A DNA stretch of 64,000 nt, taken from positions 62,001 through 126,000 of the forward strand of contig JAJHZJ010000601.1 of assembly GCA_023548195.1 (NCBI GenBank). Reading direction: 5' to 3'. The notes under the pieces are model-generated. The model was given only the letters and a program-made list of their open reading frames with translations, ran no database searches and had not been told where the DNA came from. The position numbers were made by a program, and so were the translations under genes. This document shows positions 1 to 12,204 of the stretch, piece after piece (the first letter of the stretch is position 1; every line of letters starts with the position of its first letter). This DNA comes from Bettongia penicillata ogilbyi (taxonomy: Eukaryota > Chordata > Mammalia > Diprotodontia > Potoroidae).

Positions 1-1320
1 GAATTCCCAGGTAAAGGAGAAAATATTGCAAGCAGCTAGAAAGAAACAATTTCAGCATTGGGGAAATAAAATAAGGATAACACAAGATCTAGCAGCTTCT
101 ACATTAAGGGATCGAAGGGCGTGGAATAGGATATTCCAGAAGGCAAAGGAACTAGGACTCAAACCAAGAATCACCTTCAGCTAAACTGAGTATAATACTT
201 CAAGGGAAAATATGGTCTTTCAATGAAACAGAGGGCTTTCAATCATTCTTAATGAAAAGACCAGAGCTGAAAAGAAAATTTGACTTTCAAACACAAGAAT
301 GAGAAGAAGCATGAAAAAGGAAACAACAAAGAGAAGTCTTAAGGGACTTACCAGAAGTGAACTGTTTACATTCATACAGGGAAAGACAATATTTCTAACT
401 CTTAAAACTTTTCAGTATCTGGGTAGTTGGTGGGACCACACATACACATGTACACGCATGCACACACATACACACATGCACACACATACAGAGATAGAGA
501 GCACAGATTGAACTGAATAGGATGGGACCATACCTTAAAAGAAACTAAGGTAAATGGTGAGAGAGAAATGTAGGGGGAGGAAAGAGAGGGAAAGGGAAGG
601 GGGTAACTATATGTCATTTAAGAGGCAGGTAGGAGATTTTCTTAGTGGAGGAAAAAAGAGGAGAGCTGAGAAAAAAAAAAAAACAAGAAGTTTACCCTCA
701 TCACATTGACTAAACGAAGGAGTGAAATGCACACTCATTTTGGTATGAAAACCTATCTTACAGTATAAGAAAGTGGGGGAGAAGGAGATATTGCAAGGGG
801 GGGGGCATGATGGAAGGGAGGGCAATGGGAGGAGGGAGCAATTTGATGTCAACACTTGGGGAGGGACAGGATCAAAAGACAGAAGAGAAACAATGAGGGG
901 CAGGTTAGGAGGGATGGTAATCCAGTTAGTCTTACACAACACGACTATCAGGGAGGTCATTTGCAAAACTACACAGATATGGCCTATATTGAATTGCCTG
1001 CTGTCCCAAAAGGAATGGGTGGGGAGGGAGGGATGGGGAGAATTTGGAACTCAAAGTTTTAGGAACAACTGTTTAGTATTGTTGCAACTAGGAAGAAGAC
1101 ATACAGTTAATGAGGAATAGAAAGTCATCTGGCCCTACAGGAGAAAAGAGAAGATGGAGACAAGAGAAGGGAGGGATGATAGAAGAGAGGGCAGATTGGA
1201 GATAGGGAAAATTAGAGTGCTTGGGGTATTGGGGTGGGGGGGAGGGGATAAAAGGGGAGAAAATTTGGAACCCCAAAATTTGTGAAAATGAATGTAAAAA
1301 ATTAAATAAATTTTAAAAAA
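1..1320 (+). mobile_element. HAL1 half-LINE, 3' part, cut by window edge
   Basis: The window opens inside ORF1: the C-terminal segment is readable from base 2 in the NSQVKEK frame, and a TGA at 300-302 follows the family's FQTQE-like ending. A 2-base loss near 170-180 relative to other copies shifts the frame. The 3' UTR (303-1320) has the CA-rich tract at 431-491, the G-rich 'gggagaaggagata' section and the family 3' end (aaaatttggaac..aaaatttg) before an A-rich tail. No ORF2 lies between ORF1 and the tail, which is the half-LINE hallmark. Confidence 0.85.
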
Positions 1321-1344
1321 TGAATTCATTAGGCTCCATGTGCT

Positions 1345-2063
1345 CCATTCTAGTTATTTTTTTCCTTTTTTAAGTAATTTTCCAGCCAGTTACTTGATTT
1401 CTGAGTCCTTGTTAAGAGGAGAGTGTACTCTGATGACCTTTAATGTCTCAGTTCTTCCAACGTTACACAGTCAAAAGAGAGGGATTTACTTCTCTCCTGG
1501 CCTGGTCACTGGTTCAGGAGCAAAGAAAAACTTTTCTGCTCAGGATCTGTGTGTAGAATTTCCTCTCCACAACCACCTCAAAACCCACTAAGTCAGCCAG
1601 TGCTCCTCCTCCTCACGCCAAGTCCGCTATCATATGTGAGATTGAAATCAGAGGCTCCATTCCCCCAGGGGCTCCACGCAGATGGCTCGAAAAATGACAG
1701 CAGCCCTGGGTTGACACCCGCTACCTTTGTGTGAATGAACTTTGTTATTGAAGCTGCCTGTGGCCTTGCTGGACTGAGTAACCTGTGAACTCTTGCCACC
1801 CATTGATACCCTAAAATCTTCTCCAGGTCCTGTGATCCGAGGTCACACAGCCCAGGTTGGCCTGTGCTCTTCTCTGTGCCAGTGTGATGGAACCTTCCTC
1901 CTGGTCCTTCTGGCAGTCCTGGGCTTGATACTTCTTTCACTCTGTCGTTCTGTGATTTTTGTTGCTCTAAGATTATTTTAGTCACTTTTACAGGTATTTT
2001 ATGGGCTGTGTGGGTGAGCTTCTACAATCTGTCTTTTTACTCCACCATCTTGACTCTGCCCCC
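1345..2063 (-). mobile_element. HAL1 5' UTR only, antisense fragment
   Basis: Read on the minus strand, this begins at the element 5' end (gggggcagagtcaagatggtggag, complement of 2040-2063) and runs through the GC-rich 5' UTR to the 'caagtaactggctgg' box that normally precedes the ORF1 ATG (complement near 1380-1395). ORF1, the 3' UTR and the tail are missing. This is the reverse of the usual 5' truncation. No clear TSD was found. Confidence 0.75.
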
Positions 2064-3015
2064 ATTCCTCTGCTGTTGATCATTTATCTATATGCACATC
2101 AAACTTTCCTTAATGGAAGATGGGGGAGTAGAAAGACCCACATACTCTAGTTCTTCTCCCACAACCCATAAAATACCTGTAAAGAAAGACTCTCAACAAA
2201 TTAAAGAGCAGCAGAAGGCATAGAAAAACAGAGTGGAGGAGATTTCCAGCCCAGATTGACGTGGAAGGCCAACAGGAAAGGTCTGTCACGCCAGACATGA
2301 AGCAGAGCCCAGCCCAGCCTTGAGGGCATGGTGATAAGAGAAGCAGGCCTGGAGCTGGTAGGAGGAGTGGAATCCATGACAGCAGCAGTTTGCAGATCTC
2401 TTAACCCACAGATGCCAATGATCAGTGAGAGGGCTTTTTCAACCAGAGCAAGAAGGGAGCAGGTTCCTCATCTAGCCCTGGCCCAAGGTAGCAGTGGCCA
2501 CAAAGGCAACTGCACCAGCAACAGTGAGGAGGTAGTATTGGCAGGCAACAGCCAGCAGGGTCCATTGTTCCATTTTTGAAGCTCTCAGCTTAAAGTCAGT
2601 GGGGGAATTGAGCAACTAATCTGAACTTTAGCCCTGAGTGGCACCCTTGTCCCTGCCTAAAAACCCTGGGGGAATTGAGGGACTGATCTAAATATCAACT
2701 GCCAACCCTTGATTGTACCACCTTGGAGGATTATACCAGAGTATGCCCTACTCTTGACAAAGGACCCAAAAGTCAAGTAACTGGTTGGTGAAATGCCCCA
2801 AAAAGAGGGGAAAATAGACTATAGAATGTTACTTTCTTGGTGAACAGGTATTCTCTCCTATCCTTGCAGATGAGAAAGAACAGTATTTACCATCAGGGGA
2901 AGACATAAAAGTCAAGACTTCTGTATCCAAAACTTCCAAAATGAATATGTAATGGTCCCAGACCAAGGAAGAGCCAAAACGACTTTGAAAATCAAGGAAG
3001 GGAGGCGGGGCCAAA

Positions 3016-3288
3016 TTGGGAAGTCAAATGAGAGCAATGCAAAAAAACTATGAAAACCGAGTCAACAGGTTGAGAAAGGAGATCCAAAAAAATGCAGAAG
3101 AAAATAACACTTTTAAGAATGGACTCACTCAATTGGCAAAAGAGGTTCAAAAAGCCAATGAGGAGAAGAATACTTTAAAAAGCAGAATTAGCCAAACGAA
3201 AAAGGAGATTCAAAAGCTCACTGAAGAAAAGAGTTATTTAAAAATTAGAATGGAACAGGTGGAAACTAACAAATTTATGAGAAACTGA
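3016..3288 (+). pseudogene. HAL1 ORF1 coiled-coil fragment
   Basis: 90 codons encode a lysine/glutamate-rich heptad coiled coil (EVQKANEEKN, RISQTKKEIQKLTEEKSYLKI) matching the oligomerisation region of L1-type ORF1p. The frame closes after RN, and homology continues out of frame to about 3463, where an antisense insert starts. A decayed part of the host HAL1; not expected to be functional. Confidence 0.75.
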
Positions 3289-3463
3289 GGAATTGCAAAA
3301 CAAACCTAAGCGAATGAAAAAATGGAAGATAATGTGAAATATCTCATTTGAGAAACACCTGACCTGGAAAATAGAACCAGGAGAAACAATTTTAAAAATT
3401 ATGGAACTACCTGAAATAAATGATCAAAAAAAGAACTTAGATATTATCTTTCATGAAATTATC

Positions 3464-4773
3464 TTTCAATATCCATTTTGCCCTCCGATTCTATAACATC
3501 GGGGCAGTTTTCCTTAATAATTTCATGGAAGATAAGGTCTACGTTCTTTTTTGATCATGGCTTTCAGGGAGTCCAATAATTTTTAAATTATTTCTCCTGA
3601 ATCTGTTTTCGAGGTCAGTCGTTTTTCCAGTGAGTTGTTGCAGCTTATCTTCTATTTTTTTTTCAAATTTTTAGTTTTGTTTACTAACTTCTTGGTTTAA
3701 CTCATAGTCATTCATTTCCCTGAACTCAATTGTCTCTTTCAACGAATTATTTTGTTCAGTGAGCTTTTGAACGTTCTCCTCCATTTGGCTAATTCTGCCA
3801 ATTTAAAAATAAAACCTCCTTCTCCTCATTAGTTTTTTGAACCTCTTTTTCCAATTGAGTTAGCCTCTTTTTAAAGCTGTTATTTTCCTCAGCATTTTTT
3901 TGGTTCTCCTTTAGTAAGGTGTCAACTTGGTTTTTTGAGGTCTTCTATTGACTGAGCCCACTTTAAGTTCCCTTTGGGGGCAGAGGCCTTGACTTCCTCT
4001 GACAGTATGCCTTGTTTCTCATCTGAAAGGATGGGAGGAGACATCTGTTCCCCAGGAAATTAACCTTCCATGGTCTTATTTTATTTCCTTTCTTTGGGCA
4101 TTTTCCCAGGCAGTTACTTGACTTCTGAGTTTCCTCTCCATAATCACCTCGCCTCCAGTTCCACCCAGCCAGCTCTTGGGGATGATTCAAATGCACTTCT
4201 CCCAAGGCTCAGGAATTTTCAGTGGGCCCAGGGATGCTATTCAGTGTGAGATTAAGTTCAGCTACTCGGGTGGGGGCAGGGTCACCACATGGGGCTTATT
4301 TCCCTCAGGGAGTTTACAAGAAGACTTTCAACAATGGAAGCAGTCCACTGCCTGCTTTGGGATCCCCTGTCTGCTACTGCCTCAACTGCTGTCTCCTGAG
4401 AGGGCCTAAGTTATGGGGACACCTAGGTCTCCTCTCAGCCAGCTAAAAAGACCCTCTCACTGACCCTTGACGCCTGTGGGTTGAGGGACCTGTGCTGCCG
4501 CTGAAGATCCTGTCCCTGAAGCCTGCTTGGATCTGCTCCCTTCCATGCCACGTGGCCAAGGCAGGGCTGGGTTCTGCTCCACATCCATTGCACAACAAAC
4601 CTTTAACGTCAGTTTTTCAGGTGTCTCTGGAAGAGAAATCTCCACTCTGTTGTTCTGTGGCTTCTGCTGCTCTAGAATTTCCTGAGAGTTCTTCTTTACA
4701 GGTATTTTATGGGCTGTGGGGTAAGAGCTAAGCGCATTTGTATCTTTCTACTCTGCCATCTTGGCTACTCCCC
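3464..4773 (-). mobile_element. Antisense HAL1 insert, 5'-complete, 3'-truncated
   Basis: On the minus strand it runs from an intact 5' end (agccaagatggcagag, complement of about 4753-4768) through the 5' UTR and ORF1 start (complement near 4097-4099) to about mid ORF1 at 3464, where homology stops without 3' UTR or poly(T). It is flanked by ctttcatgaaattatc (3448-3463) and ctctcatgaaattgtc (4774-4789), 14/16 identical. The host ORF1(+) continues on the far side, so it is an insertion within that ORF1. Confidence 0.75.
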
Positions 4774-5350
4774 CTCTCATGAAATTGTCAAGGAAAACTG
4801 CCCTGATATTCTAGAAACAGAGGGCAAAATAAATATTGAAAGAATCCACAGATCACCTCCTGAACGAGATCCAAAAAGGAAAACTCCTAGGAATATGTTT
4901 GCCAAATTCCAGAGTTCCCAGGTCAAGGAGAAATTATTGGAAGCAGCTAGAAAGAAATAATTCGAGTATTGTGGAAATAAAATCAGAATAACACAAGTTC
5001 TAGCAGCTTCCACATTAAGGGATTGAAGGACTTGGAATATGATATTCAAGAACTCAAAGGAACTAAGATTAAAACCAAGAATCACCTACCCAGAAAAACT
5101 GAGTATAGTATTTCAGGGGGAAAATGGCCATTCAATGAATAGAGGACTTTCAAGTGTTCTTGATGAAAAGACCAGAGCTGAAAAGAAAATCTGACTTTCA
5201 AACACAAGAATGAAGAGAAGCGTTGAAAAATAAACAGGAAAGAAAAATCATAAGGGACTTACTAACATTGAAGTGGTTTGCACTTCTACATGGAAAGATA
5301 ATATGTGTAACTCTTGAAAATTTTCTCAGTATATGGGTAGCTGGAGCAAT

Positions 5351-5480
<130 letters not shown>

Positions 5481-5909
5481 AGTACAGGGTGAGTTGAACA
5501 GAAAGGGATCATTTCTTAAAAATGTAATTAAGGAGTGAGAGAGGAATATACTGGGAGGGGAATGGGAAAAATGCAATAGGTCAAATTGTCTCTCATAGAA
5601 GACACAAAATAATAAACTTTGCCAATGGAGGGGATAAGGAATGGGGTGAGAAGGAAAAAGTAAAATTCACTGTCATTATATTTGGCTCAAGGAAGTGATA
5701 ACATGAACGTTTAATCTGATATGAAAATCTATCTCACACTACAAGAAACTGGGGGAGATGGGGATAAACAATGTGGGGGATGATGGAAGGCAGTACAAAT
5801 GGGAGGAGGGAGCAATTAGAAGTAAACACTCTTGGGGAGGGACAAGGTCAAAAGATAAAATAGAAGAATTGGGGAGCAGGATATGATGGAGAAAAATATA
5901 GTTAGTCTT

Positions 5910-7855
5910 CCCTCCCCCCTTTTACCTTTTTATGCCTGTCTTAAGACCTGCATTTGAAGAGCGAATTTTCTATTAAGTTCTGGTGTTTTTTTGTCAGGAA
6001 GTTCTGGAAATTCCTTACTTCACTGAATGACCATCTCCTTGCCTGAAATGTTATGCTGAACTTTGCTGGGTAGTTGATCCTTGGTTGTAGTCCCAGTTCC
6101 TTTGCCTTACGGAATATCAGGTTCCAATTCCATCATTCTTTTAATGTAGAAGCTTCAAGGTCCTGTGTGATCCTGATTGTAGTTCCTCGATATTTGAATG
6201 GTTTCTTTCTGGCTATCTGTAGTATTTTTTCCTTCACTTGATAGATCTGGAATTTAGCTACGATGTTTCTCGGGGTTTTGAGTTTGGGATCCCTTTTGGG
6301 AGGTGAACGGTGGATTCTTTTGATAATACTTTGCCCTCTGGATCTAGCACGTCTGGGCAGTTTTCCTTGATCATTTCCTGGAAGATGTTGTCCGAATGCT
6401 TTTCTTCATCGTGGCTTTCTGACAGGCCAATAATTCTAAAATTTTCTCTCTTGGATCTATTTTCCATGTCAGTTGTTTCAGCAATTAGATATTTTACATT
6501 TTCTTCTATCTTTTCATTCTTTAGATTTTGTTTGACTGATTCTTGCTGTCTCATAGAGTCATTAGTTTCTACTTGCCCAATTCTAATTTTTATTGAAATT
6601 TTTCTTCAGTTAGCTTTTGCCTCTCCTTTTCCATCTGTCCAATTGTTCCTTTTAAGGAGTTATTTTCTCCAGTTAATTTTTGTACTTCCTTTTCCATTTG
6701 TTCAATTTTCTTTTTTAAAGAGGTGTTCTCATCAGTGAATTCTTTTTTATACTTTTGAAATCATTGGCCAATTTTTCCATTTCCTTCTTCTGCTTTTCGA
6801 TGAGAACTGTTTGTGCATGTAAGCAATTCATAGTCCCTTCTGAAGTTTCAGATGGAAGTACGGTCTCACTTCTGACCTCTTTGATATTTAAGTTTTGATC
6901 TTGGTCCCCACAGAAATATTCTATGGTTTTTACGCTCTTGTTTTGCTTTTTCTTGCTCATGATGTGATTGTGTGTTGTGACTTCTGGTTCTTTCAGTTAG
7001 AAAGTGCAGAACTCAGTGTTGAGCTGACTTGTATGAAAAAGCTAAGATCAGGTTTTTGTTTTGTGTTTCCCCTATCAGCCCTAGGGTTAGCTTGTTAATT
7101 GTGGGGGAGGAGTGGTTTGGTCACTGGAGATCTCCTCAGGTGAACTGAGGCAAAGCTCAGGGGATGGTGATCACAGCTGCCCTATTGTCTTCCCTTTTCC
7201 CCTGGAGTGCTGAGGCACACTTAGACCCTAGTGAGAGTTTCCACCACCCTGGGGCCGCTCTCCTGCTTTGCCTCTGCCACATAGAAGGAATTCCCCTTTT
7301 CCTGGCCTGAGGTGTTATAAGACTATTTGTGCCCTCTGCTGTTTCCACTGATCCAGAATTTTTCTGGGGAAATATTTTATGGTTCTTTCGAAGTCATAAA
7401 GGGGGGAGGAGAGAGCATTTACTGATCACCCAGACATCTTGTCTCCTGGAAGTTCAAGTAGGTGACTTACCGATGTTTAACCTGCAGGCTGAAAGGCTCA
7501 GGAGCTGCTATGGCTGATATCTGGGGTTCAGTAGGTGCCACTCGTTCGACTCTGTTGGTCTCTGACCTTGGCCTGTCTCTCCACTGGTCCAGCCCACTGC
7601 TGTCTCAGGTTTCCCCAGGGCCCTCCTGCTCAGCTGAGCTGTATGTACTGCACTATGGGTTCACCACTGTGGAACAGATCCTTCCAGTGGACCTTCCAGT
7701 CTCTCCTGGCCTGTGAATCTGCCACAGTCTGTCTCCTATTGAATTCTGCCCCTCCAAAATTTGGTCAGACATTCTTTTTAAAGGTATCTGAAGTAGTTTG
7801 TTTAAAAACTTAGGTGAGTTGTTTCTCTCACTCTGCCATCTTGGCTCCACCCCGG
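5910..7855 (-). mobile_element. L1 5' UTR + ORF1 only insertion, perfect TSD
   Basis: This is a different L1 family from the surrounding HAL1s. On the minus strand: 5' end with ccaagatggcagag (complement of about 7833-7846), a 5' UTR of about 900 bases, ORF1 from Met at 6960 (MSKKKQNKSVKTIEYF) to a stop near 5935-5950, then about 25-35 bases of spacer (aaaaaggtaaaaggggggaggg) and the end. There is no ORF2, 3' UTR or long poly(A). It is flanked by an exact 16-base TSD, aaatatagttagtctt, at 5894-5909 and 7856-7871. ORF1 has shifts, so it is a dead copy. Confidence 0.8.
5940..6960 (-). pseudogene. L1 ORF1 pseudogene
   Basis: RNA-binding/nucleocapsid-like ORF1p of a LINE-1. The N-terminal basic start MSKKKQNKSVK is at 6960; the coiled-coil stretch is LIEKQKKEMEKLANDFKSIK (about 6715-6850); the RRM-like segment NFRIIGLSESHDEEK (about 6405-6450) is followed by the HLPKGIPNSKPRE region near 6260-6310; the decayed C-terminal domain runs to about 5940. 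The frame shifts near 6715-6740, 6555 and 6258. Compared with the HAL1 ORF1 it has a distinct N-terminus. Confidence 0.75.
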
Positions 7856-7912
7856 AAATATAGTTAGTCTTATACAACATGACTACTATGGAAGTAATTT
7901 GCAAAACTACAT

Positions 7913-7999
7913 ACCTATATCTATATCTATCTATTTATATCTATATATAAATATATACATATATATGTATATATCTATATCTATATATATCTATATCTA

Positions 8000-8081
<82 letters not shown>
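7913..8081. repeat. (CTAT)n/(TA)n/(GA)n microsatellite
   Basis: Dominated by tandem ATCT with interrupting TA and a terminal GA run. It lies inside the HAL1 3' UTR at the 'acctatattgaattgcc' position, which is recognisable again at 8082 onward. Confidence 0.95.
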
Positions 8082-9109
8082 CTATATTGACTTGCTTGCC
8101 TTCTCAGAGGATTTGGATGGGGAGGGAGGAAGGAGGAGAAGTTAGAATTCAAAATTTTAGAAACAAATGTTAAGAATTGTTTTTGCGTACGACTGGGAAA
8201 TAAGAAATACCGGTAATGGGGGAAAGAAATTTACCTTGCCCTACCAGCACAAGATAAGGGATGGGTGGGGTGTTGGAAGGAAGGGCACATTGTTGGAAGG
8301 GCCAATCAGAATGTTAGACCTTTTGGGGTGGGGGGAAGGGAGAGATAGAGAGAAAATGTGGAACTCAAAATTTTATGGAATTGTGTTGAAAACTTAAAAT
8401 AAATAAATTAAGTAAAAATAAAAACCTTTCCCTAATTTTCTAGACTCCTGTGTTCATCAAGACTACTCTCCTTACAACTCACAAAAATGTAACAACAAAA
8501 ACAAAGACGCAAACACATATTTACTATATTATGATAAGTGAAAAGAGTCACAATGACAAACTGATCTAATCATTATTGCAACTGCTGTCTTCAAATCTGG
8601 AAACATAGTCCCACAATTCAGCTCTTTCAAGGTGTTAAATAAAGTCTCCTATAAAGAATTCTCTAAAGAATGGCAAATCATCAATCTCCTAAGATTCTAG
8701 TCCCACTTAAACCAACTGAGGACTGAAAGTGCCTTGTAAAGTAATCAATTGATTCTGGCATTATTTCTCATAAACCCGAAGACTCTTATTGATTTTATAT
8801 GTATTCCATTTTCTAACTTATTTTTTCTTCTTCGTATCTTCTAAAGTCTGTTTTGCGTATTTTATTTATGCTCACAGTTATATTGAAATGAAAATGTTTT
8901 TCTCATTGTTATTTCAAAGATTTTAGTTCAAGATGAAAACAGAACTTCAGATAGAATGATCCTCAGATAGAATGGCATTTTTCTAATGAATTATAATAAA
9001 GCAGAGAAAAAAAAACACGTTTAGAACACTTACTGCTCTGGCTTCAATTTACCATTCCAGATTTATTATTCATTTTTTCTTCCTTGAGTTGATTCAGTCA
9101 AATCATCTT

Positions 9110-9370
9110 TTTTCAATTCCTTAAATACGAAATGACATGTCCTATCTCAGTCTGCTTGCAATCCATCCTTTTCTCATATTTGCCATGTAAAATACCTCAT
9201 TTTCTTGAAAGCTCAGCTTAGTTGCCACCTCTTGACGGAATTCTTTTCTTTTTATTTCAGTTGCTAATTTTCTCCCCTCATCCTCTATTTTAATCTATTT
9301 TAAATTTTATATTCAGTGAATATATATATTGTTCACCACCAATGCAATCTAAGCTCTTCTTTTTTATCAT
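9110..9370 (+). mobile_element. Probable L2-like LINE 3' fragment
   Basis: Weak resemblance to the mammalian L2/L3 3' end: 'aaagctcagcttagttgccacctcttgacggaattc..', then a T-rich section and 'tgcaatctaagctcttc'. Very old; called by eye only. Confidence 0.35.
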
Positions 9371-10289
9371 AATATCAAATGAATGAATGCATGGATGGAT
9401 GAAAGAAGAAGTGGATAGAATTGGATGGGTGTATTAAGGAATGATTCTCCTTGTGACCATTACCTTCTGCTATGGCTTTCCCCAGTGCTGATGCTGAGTT
9501 CCCTTCTCTTACCTTCTACATTAGGGTGACCATACTTCTATCCTACTATACATGTAAAGAAAAACTCAGAGGTTTGAGAGGCAAGCCGGAGTCTATGTTG
9601 ATAGAATGACTTTCCCAGGGTTTTCAAGCACATAGAAAGATAGTGCAGAATGTCAGTTCTAGATTCCATGAGAATTATATGGATGAAACACAGGAAATCA
9701 GATTTGTTGGAAGATCAAAAATTGGAGCATCATTATGTGGCTCCTTTCGTATGATAATAGTTTACTAGCTCTTGGAATTAGGTAACAATTTCAACAGTAA
9801 CACGGATTATAGGTGTAAACACCTGGCAAGCTCCCTGAGGTGACAGTATAGAAGTCATTAAAACTCTCATACACATCAGGGAATAATATCTCAAAAGGAA
9901 CTAGAAACCTATAAATTCTCCTTTGATTAGCTGGAAAAAGGAGCAATATAATCAAGTCACAACAGATGTGAAAATCAAGGTGAGAAGCAACATTAATCTT
10001 TGTCATCAGGTCAGACCTATAATGCTAATAATTTTCCAGGCTTTCTAGTTTCAGATATAAGACTATAGAAGACATCACTGGATTTCTAATTTCTACAGAT
10101 CTCAACAACTACTGCACAAACTGAAGGTGTGTGAGTTTCTGAAGTAACAAAGAATAGGACATTTATTAAAATACACATATGCAACTGGCACCTCATTTAG
10201 AGAAGCCCAAGAACTCTTCCTACTATGAGATTCTCGGAAACATTTTGAAAGATACATGATAAAAGTCAGTGAACGAGAAATTGAATGAG

Positions 10290-10450
10290 TTCCTACATAG
10301 TAGAGAAGACATAGAACTTTGATTCAGGAAGACATGGGTTCAAATCATACCTCAAACACTAACTCTTTGATCTTTCTCTCAATCTTACTTTCTTCACTGC
10401 TAAAATGAGAAAATCGGACACAGAAATATCAGAGGTACTTTCTGGTATTT
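10290..10450 (+). mobile_element. MIR-like SINE
   Basis: tRNA-derived pattern: '..attcaggaagacatgggttcaaatc' (B-box-like gggttcaaatc), 'ctcaaacactaactctttgatc', then 'cttcactgctaaaatgag', matching the order of MIR/THER elements. Confidence 0.65.
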
Positions 10451-11084
10451 AATGTATGATTTGATATTTCCTCTACTTCATGATATTTTGGTTCCAAGTA
10501 ATGTCATGATTACCTACTCCAATTTTAAATGTTCGACTTCACATAAAGAGGATCAAACATATCCTTAACATGGTGAGCATCAAAATTGATGCATAGTTTA
10601 CTTGTATTATACAGAAATTGCTTTATCTCATTCTAGTATTAAGAAAAAAAGAGAAGAAAATAAAAAGTCCAGAGATTGATATAGAAAAACAAAGAAACTT
10701 TTAAACAAATATGATGAATTTGCTATATAATTTTCAAAAGAAACACAAACCGTATGGGAAAATATGGTTTCACATGTGAGTGATTTTTTTTCAAATTCTT
10801 TACTTATGGAAATGATAATTTTGTTAATGTTTGACAACGCCACATTATTTTTTATGTGTAAAAGGGTAAAAAATGTTCTTCCCAAAATCGTCAAAGATCA
10901 TTTCATTGACAAATTGAATGTTTTCTTATTCTTCTCCATTCTTGACAGCTTTAAAACATTTCTCAATGCTGACCATCCCTTTTGGGTTTACCCAACATTG
11001 CTTTGTTTTTTTCTTTCTGTTTGTGGGGCTTCTATTCTTAGGTTCCTTTGTCAACTTCTTGTCAATGCTCTTAAGATTTATGAA

Positions 11085-11180
11085 TCTCCTCCTTTTCATC
11101 TGCAAAATGATGACAATTATAGGATCAATCTCACCAGATTCATTCAGATGATCAAATGACAGTGTTTTGTGCATCTAAAA
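11085..11180 (+). mobile_element. MIR-like 3' fragment
   Basis: 'tttcatctgcaaaatgatgacaat..' followed by '..cagatgatcaaatgacagtgttttgtgca' has the order of a MIR 3' half. It overlaps the end of a spurious open frame. Confidence 0.4.
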
Positions 11181-11532
11181 GAACTTTCACAAGGAGAACT
11201 GATGGTGATGCAGCATTGCTATAGAGATAATATTAACTCATCGTAAGTTATCACGGCATTCACAGAAGAATCCTTTCACGATTTGGTTATTCAAAATGTG
11301 AAACTAGAAGGCAGACTGTACTTTCTAATTATTTTTGGAAAATTCTTTGATCCACCAAAAGGCAAAGCAATTGTATTGTTAACATTTATGGCAAAATTCA
11401 GGTAGGAGGCTCGGGGATTTGTTGGCTACTCATATAATGTACCTAGACAATTTTGTAGAAGTCCAGAGTTGGAGGACAGGACAGAGTTCATATGAGATTC
11501 CACTTGGTAGATTCTGATCTATCAATCAGAAC

Positions 11533-11556
11533 TTTTTTTTTTTTTTTTTTTTTTTT
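11533..11556 (-). repeat. T24 homopolymer, possible retroposon tail
   Basis: 24 consecutive T. Read on the minus strand this could be the poly(A) tail of an antisense retroposon, but the adjoining sequence matches nothing I recognise. Confidence 0.4.
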
Positions 11557-12019
11557 AACACAGGAGTCACAGAATACCCAAAGGCATTTCCAGAGTACTT
11601 CGTTTGCACTAGGAATGAGTGAAAGGTAAATTAAAGGATTCTGCCTTCCTCTACATACAAAATGGTATGTTGAATTAGTTAGAGAATGACCCAATTTTAA
11701 AAGTTTTATCTAATGGCCAAGAAAAGATTAGTTGTGTTGTCCTTTTCCATCCTTCTAGAGATCACATTGGAATGCTATGCTTGTTTCTAAATCTTACATT
11801 GTGATTCTTTCTCTCATTCATTTATGGAAACGTCTTTGGAAGTTACACACTTTTAACTTGTTCCATTTCTTGAGAATAAAAACCTCCATGACATATTAAT
11901 TATGTAAAATTGGACGGTCTGTGGTTAATATTCTCCCTTTGCATATTGGTGCAGGAGGAAAGACGTTCTTAAATTCTTGAATTTGGTGTCAAAGTCTTCA
12001 TTACTCTCATTAATGCCAT

Positions 12020-12125
12020 CTGTTTATTACAATTTCCATAGAAATCAAATGAAATTTCATATATAAAACGGTTTGTAAAATTTAAATTGCTATGTAAATG
12101 ATAGCCAGTTATTATTATTGCTTTT
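12020..12125 (+). mobile_element. MIR/THER 3' end next to OR acceptor
   Basis: 'aatcaaatgaaatttcatatataaaacggtttgtaaa..', then 'gctatgtaaatgatagccagttattattattgc', is the classic MIR-type 3' end. It ends about 40 bases before the receptor's splice acceptor. Confidence 0.65.
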
Positions 12126-12164
12126 GCTATCAATTAGAATTCCTTTATACTTAAAGAAGTATCC

Positions 12165-12180
12165 TTTCTTTTCTTCCCAG
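12165..12180 (+). promoter_or_regulatory. Splice acceptor before first OR coding exon
   Basis: A pyrimidine tract (tcctttcttttcttcccag) ends in AG at 12179-12180, followed 24 bases later by the ATG. OR genes usually have one or more 5' non-coding exons spliced to a single coding exon. The same layout, with related sequence (tta aag aag then C/T tract), stands before the second receptor. The upstream exon and promoter cannot be located by eye. Confidence 0.7.
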
Positions 12181-12204
12181 GATATTTTCTCTCGATCAAA
12201 AAAA

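Larger units (their letters stand above)
8422..12164. other. Mostly unique AT-rich DNA upstream of first OR
   Basis: No convincing gene. It contains decayed L2-like (9110-9370) and MIR-like pieces (10290-10450, 11085-11180, 12020-12125) and a T24 run (11533-11556). The 131-codon frame at 10764-11159 overlaps the MIR-like piece and has no recognisable domain. An upstream non-coding OR exon and promoter probably lie in this region, but I cannot place them. Confidence 0.5.

Noticed and set aside
10764..11159. 131-codon open frame upstream of the first receptor
   Set aside because: No domain, AT-rich composition, and its end overlaps a MIR-like fragment.
12118..12204. In-frame extension of the first receptor by 29 codons
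   Set aside because: It lies largely upstream of a good splice acceptor (12180), and class II ORs start about 22-25 residues before TM1, as the Met at 12205 does.
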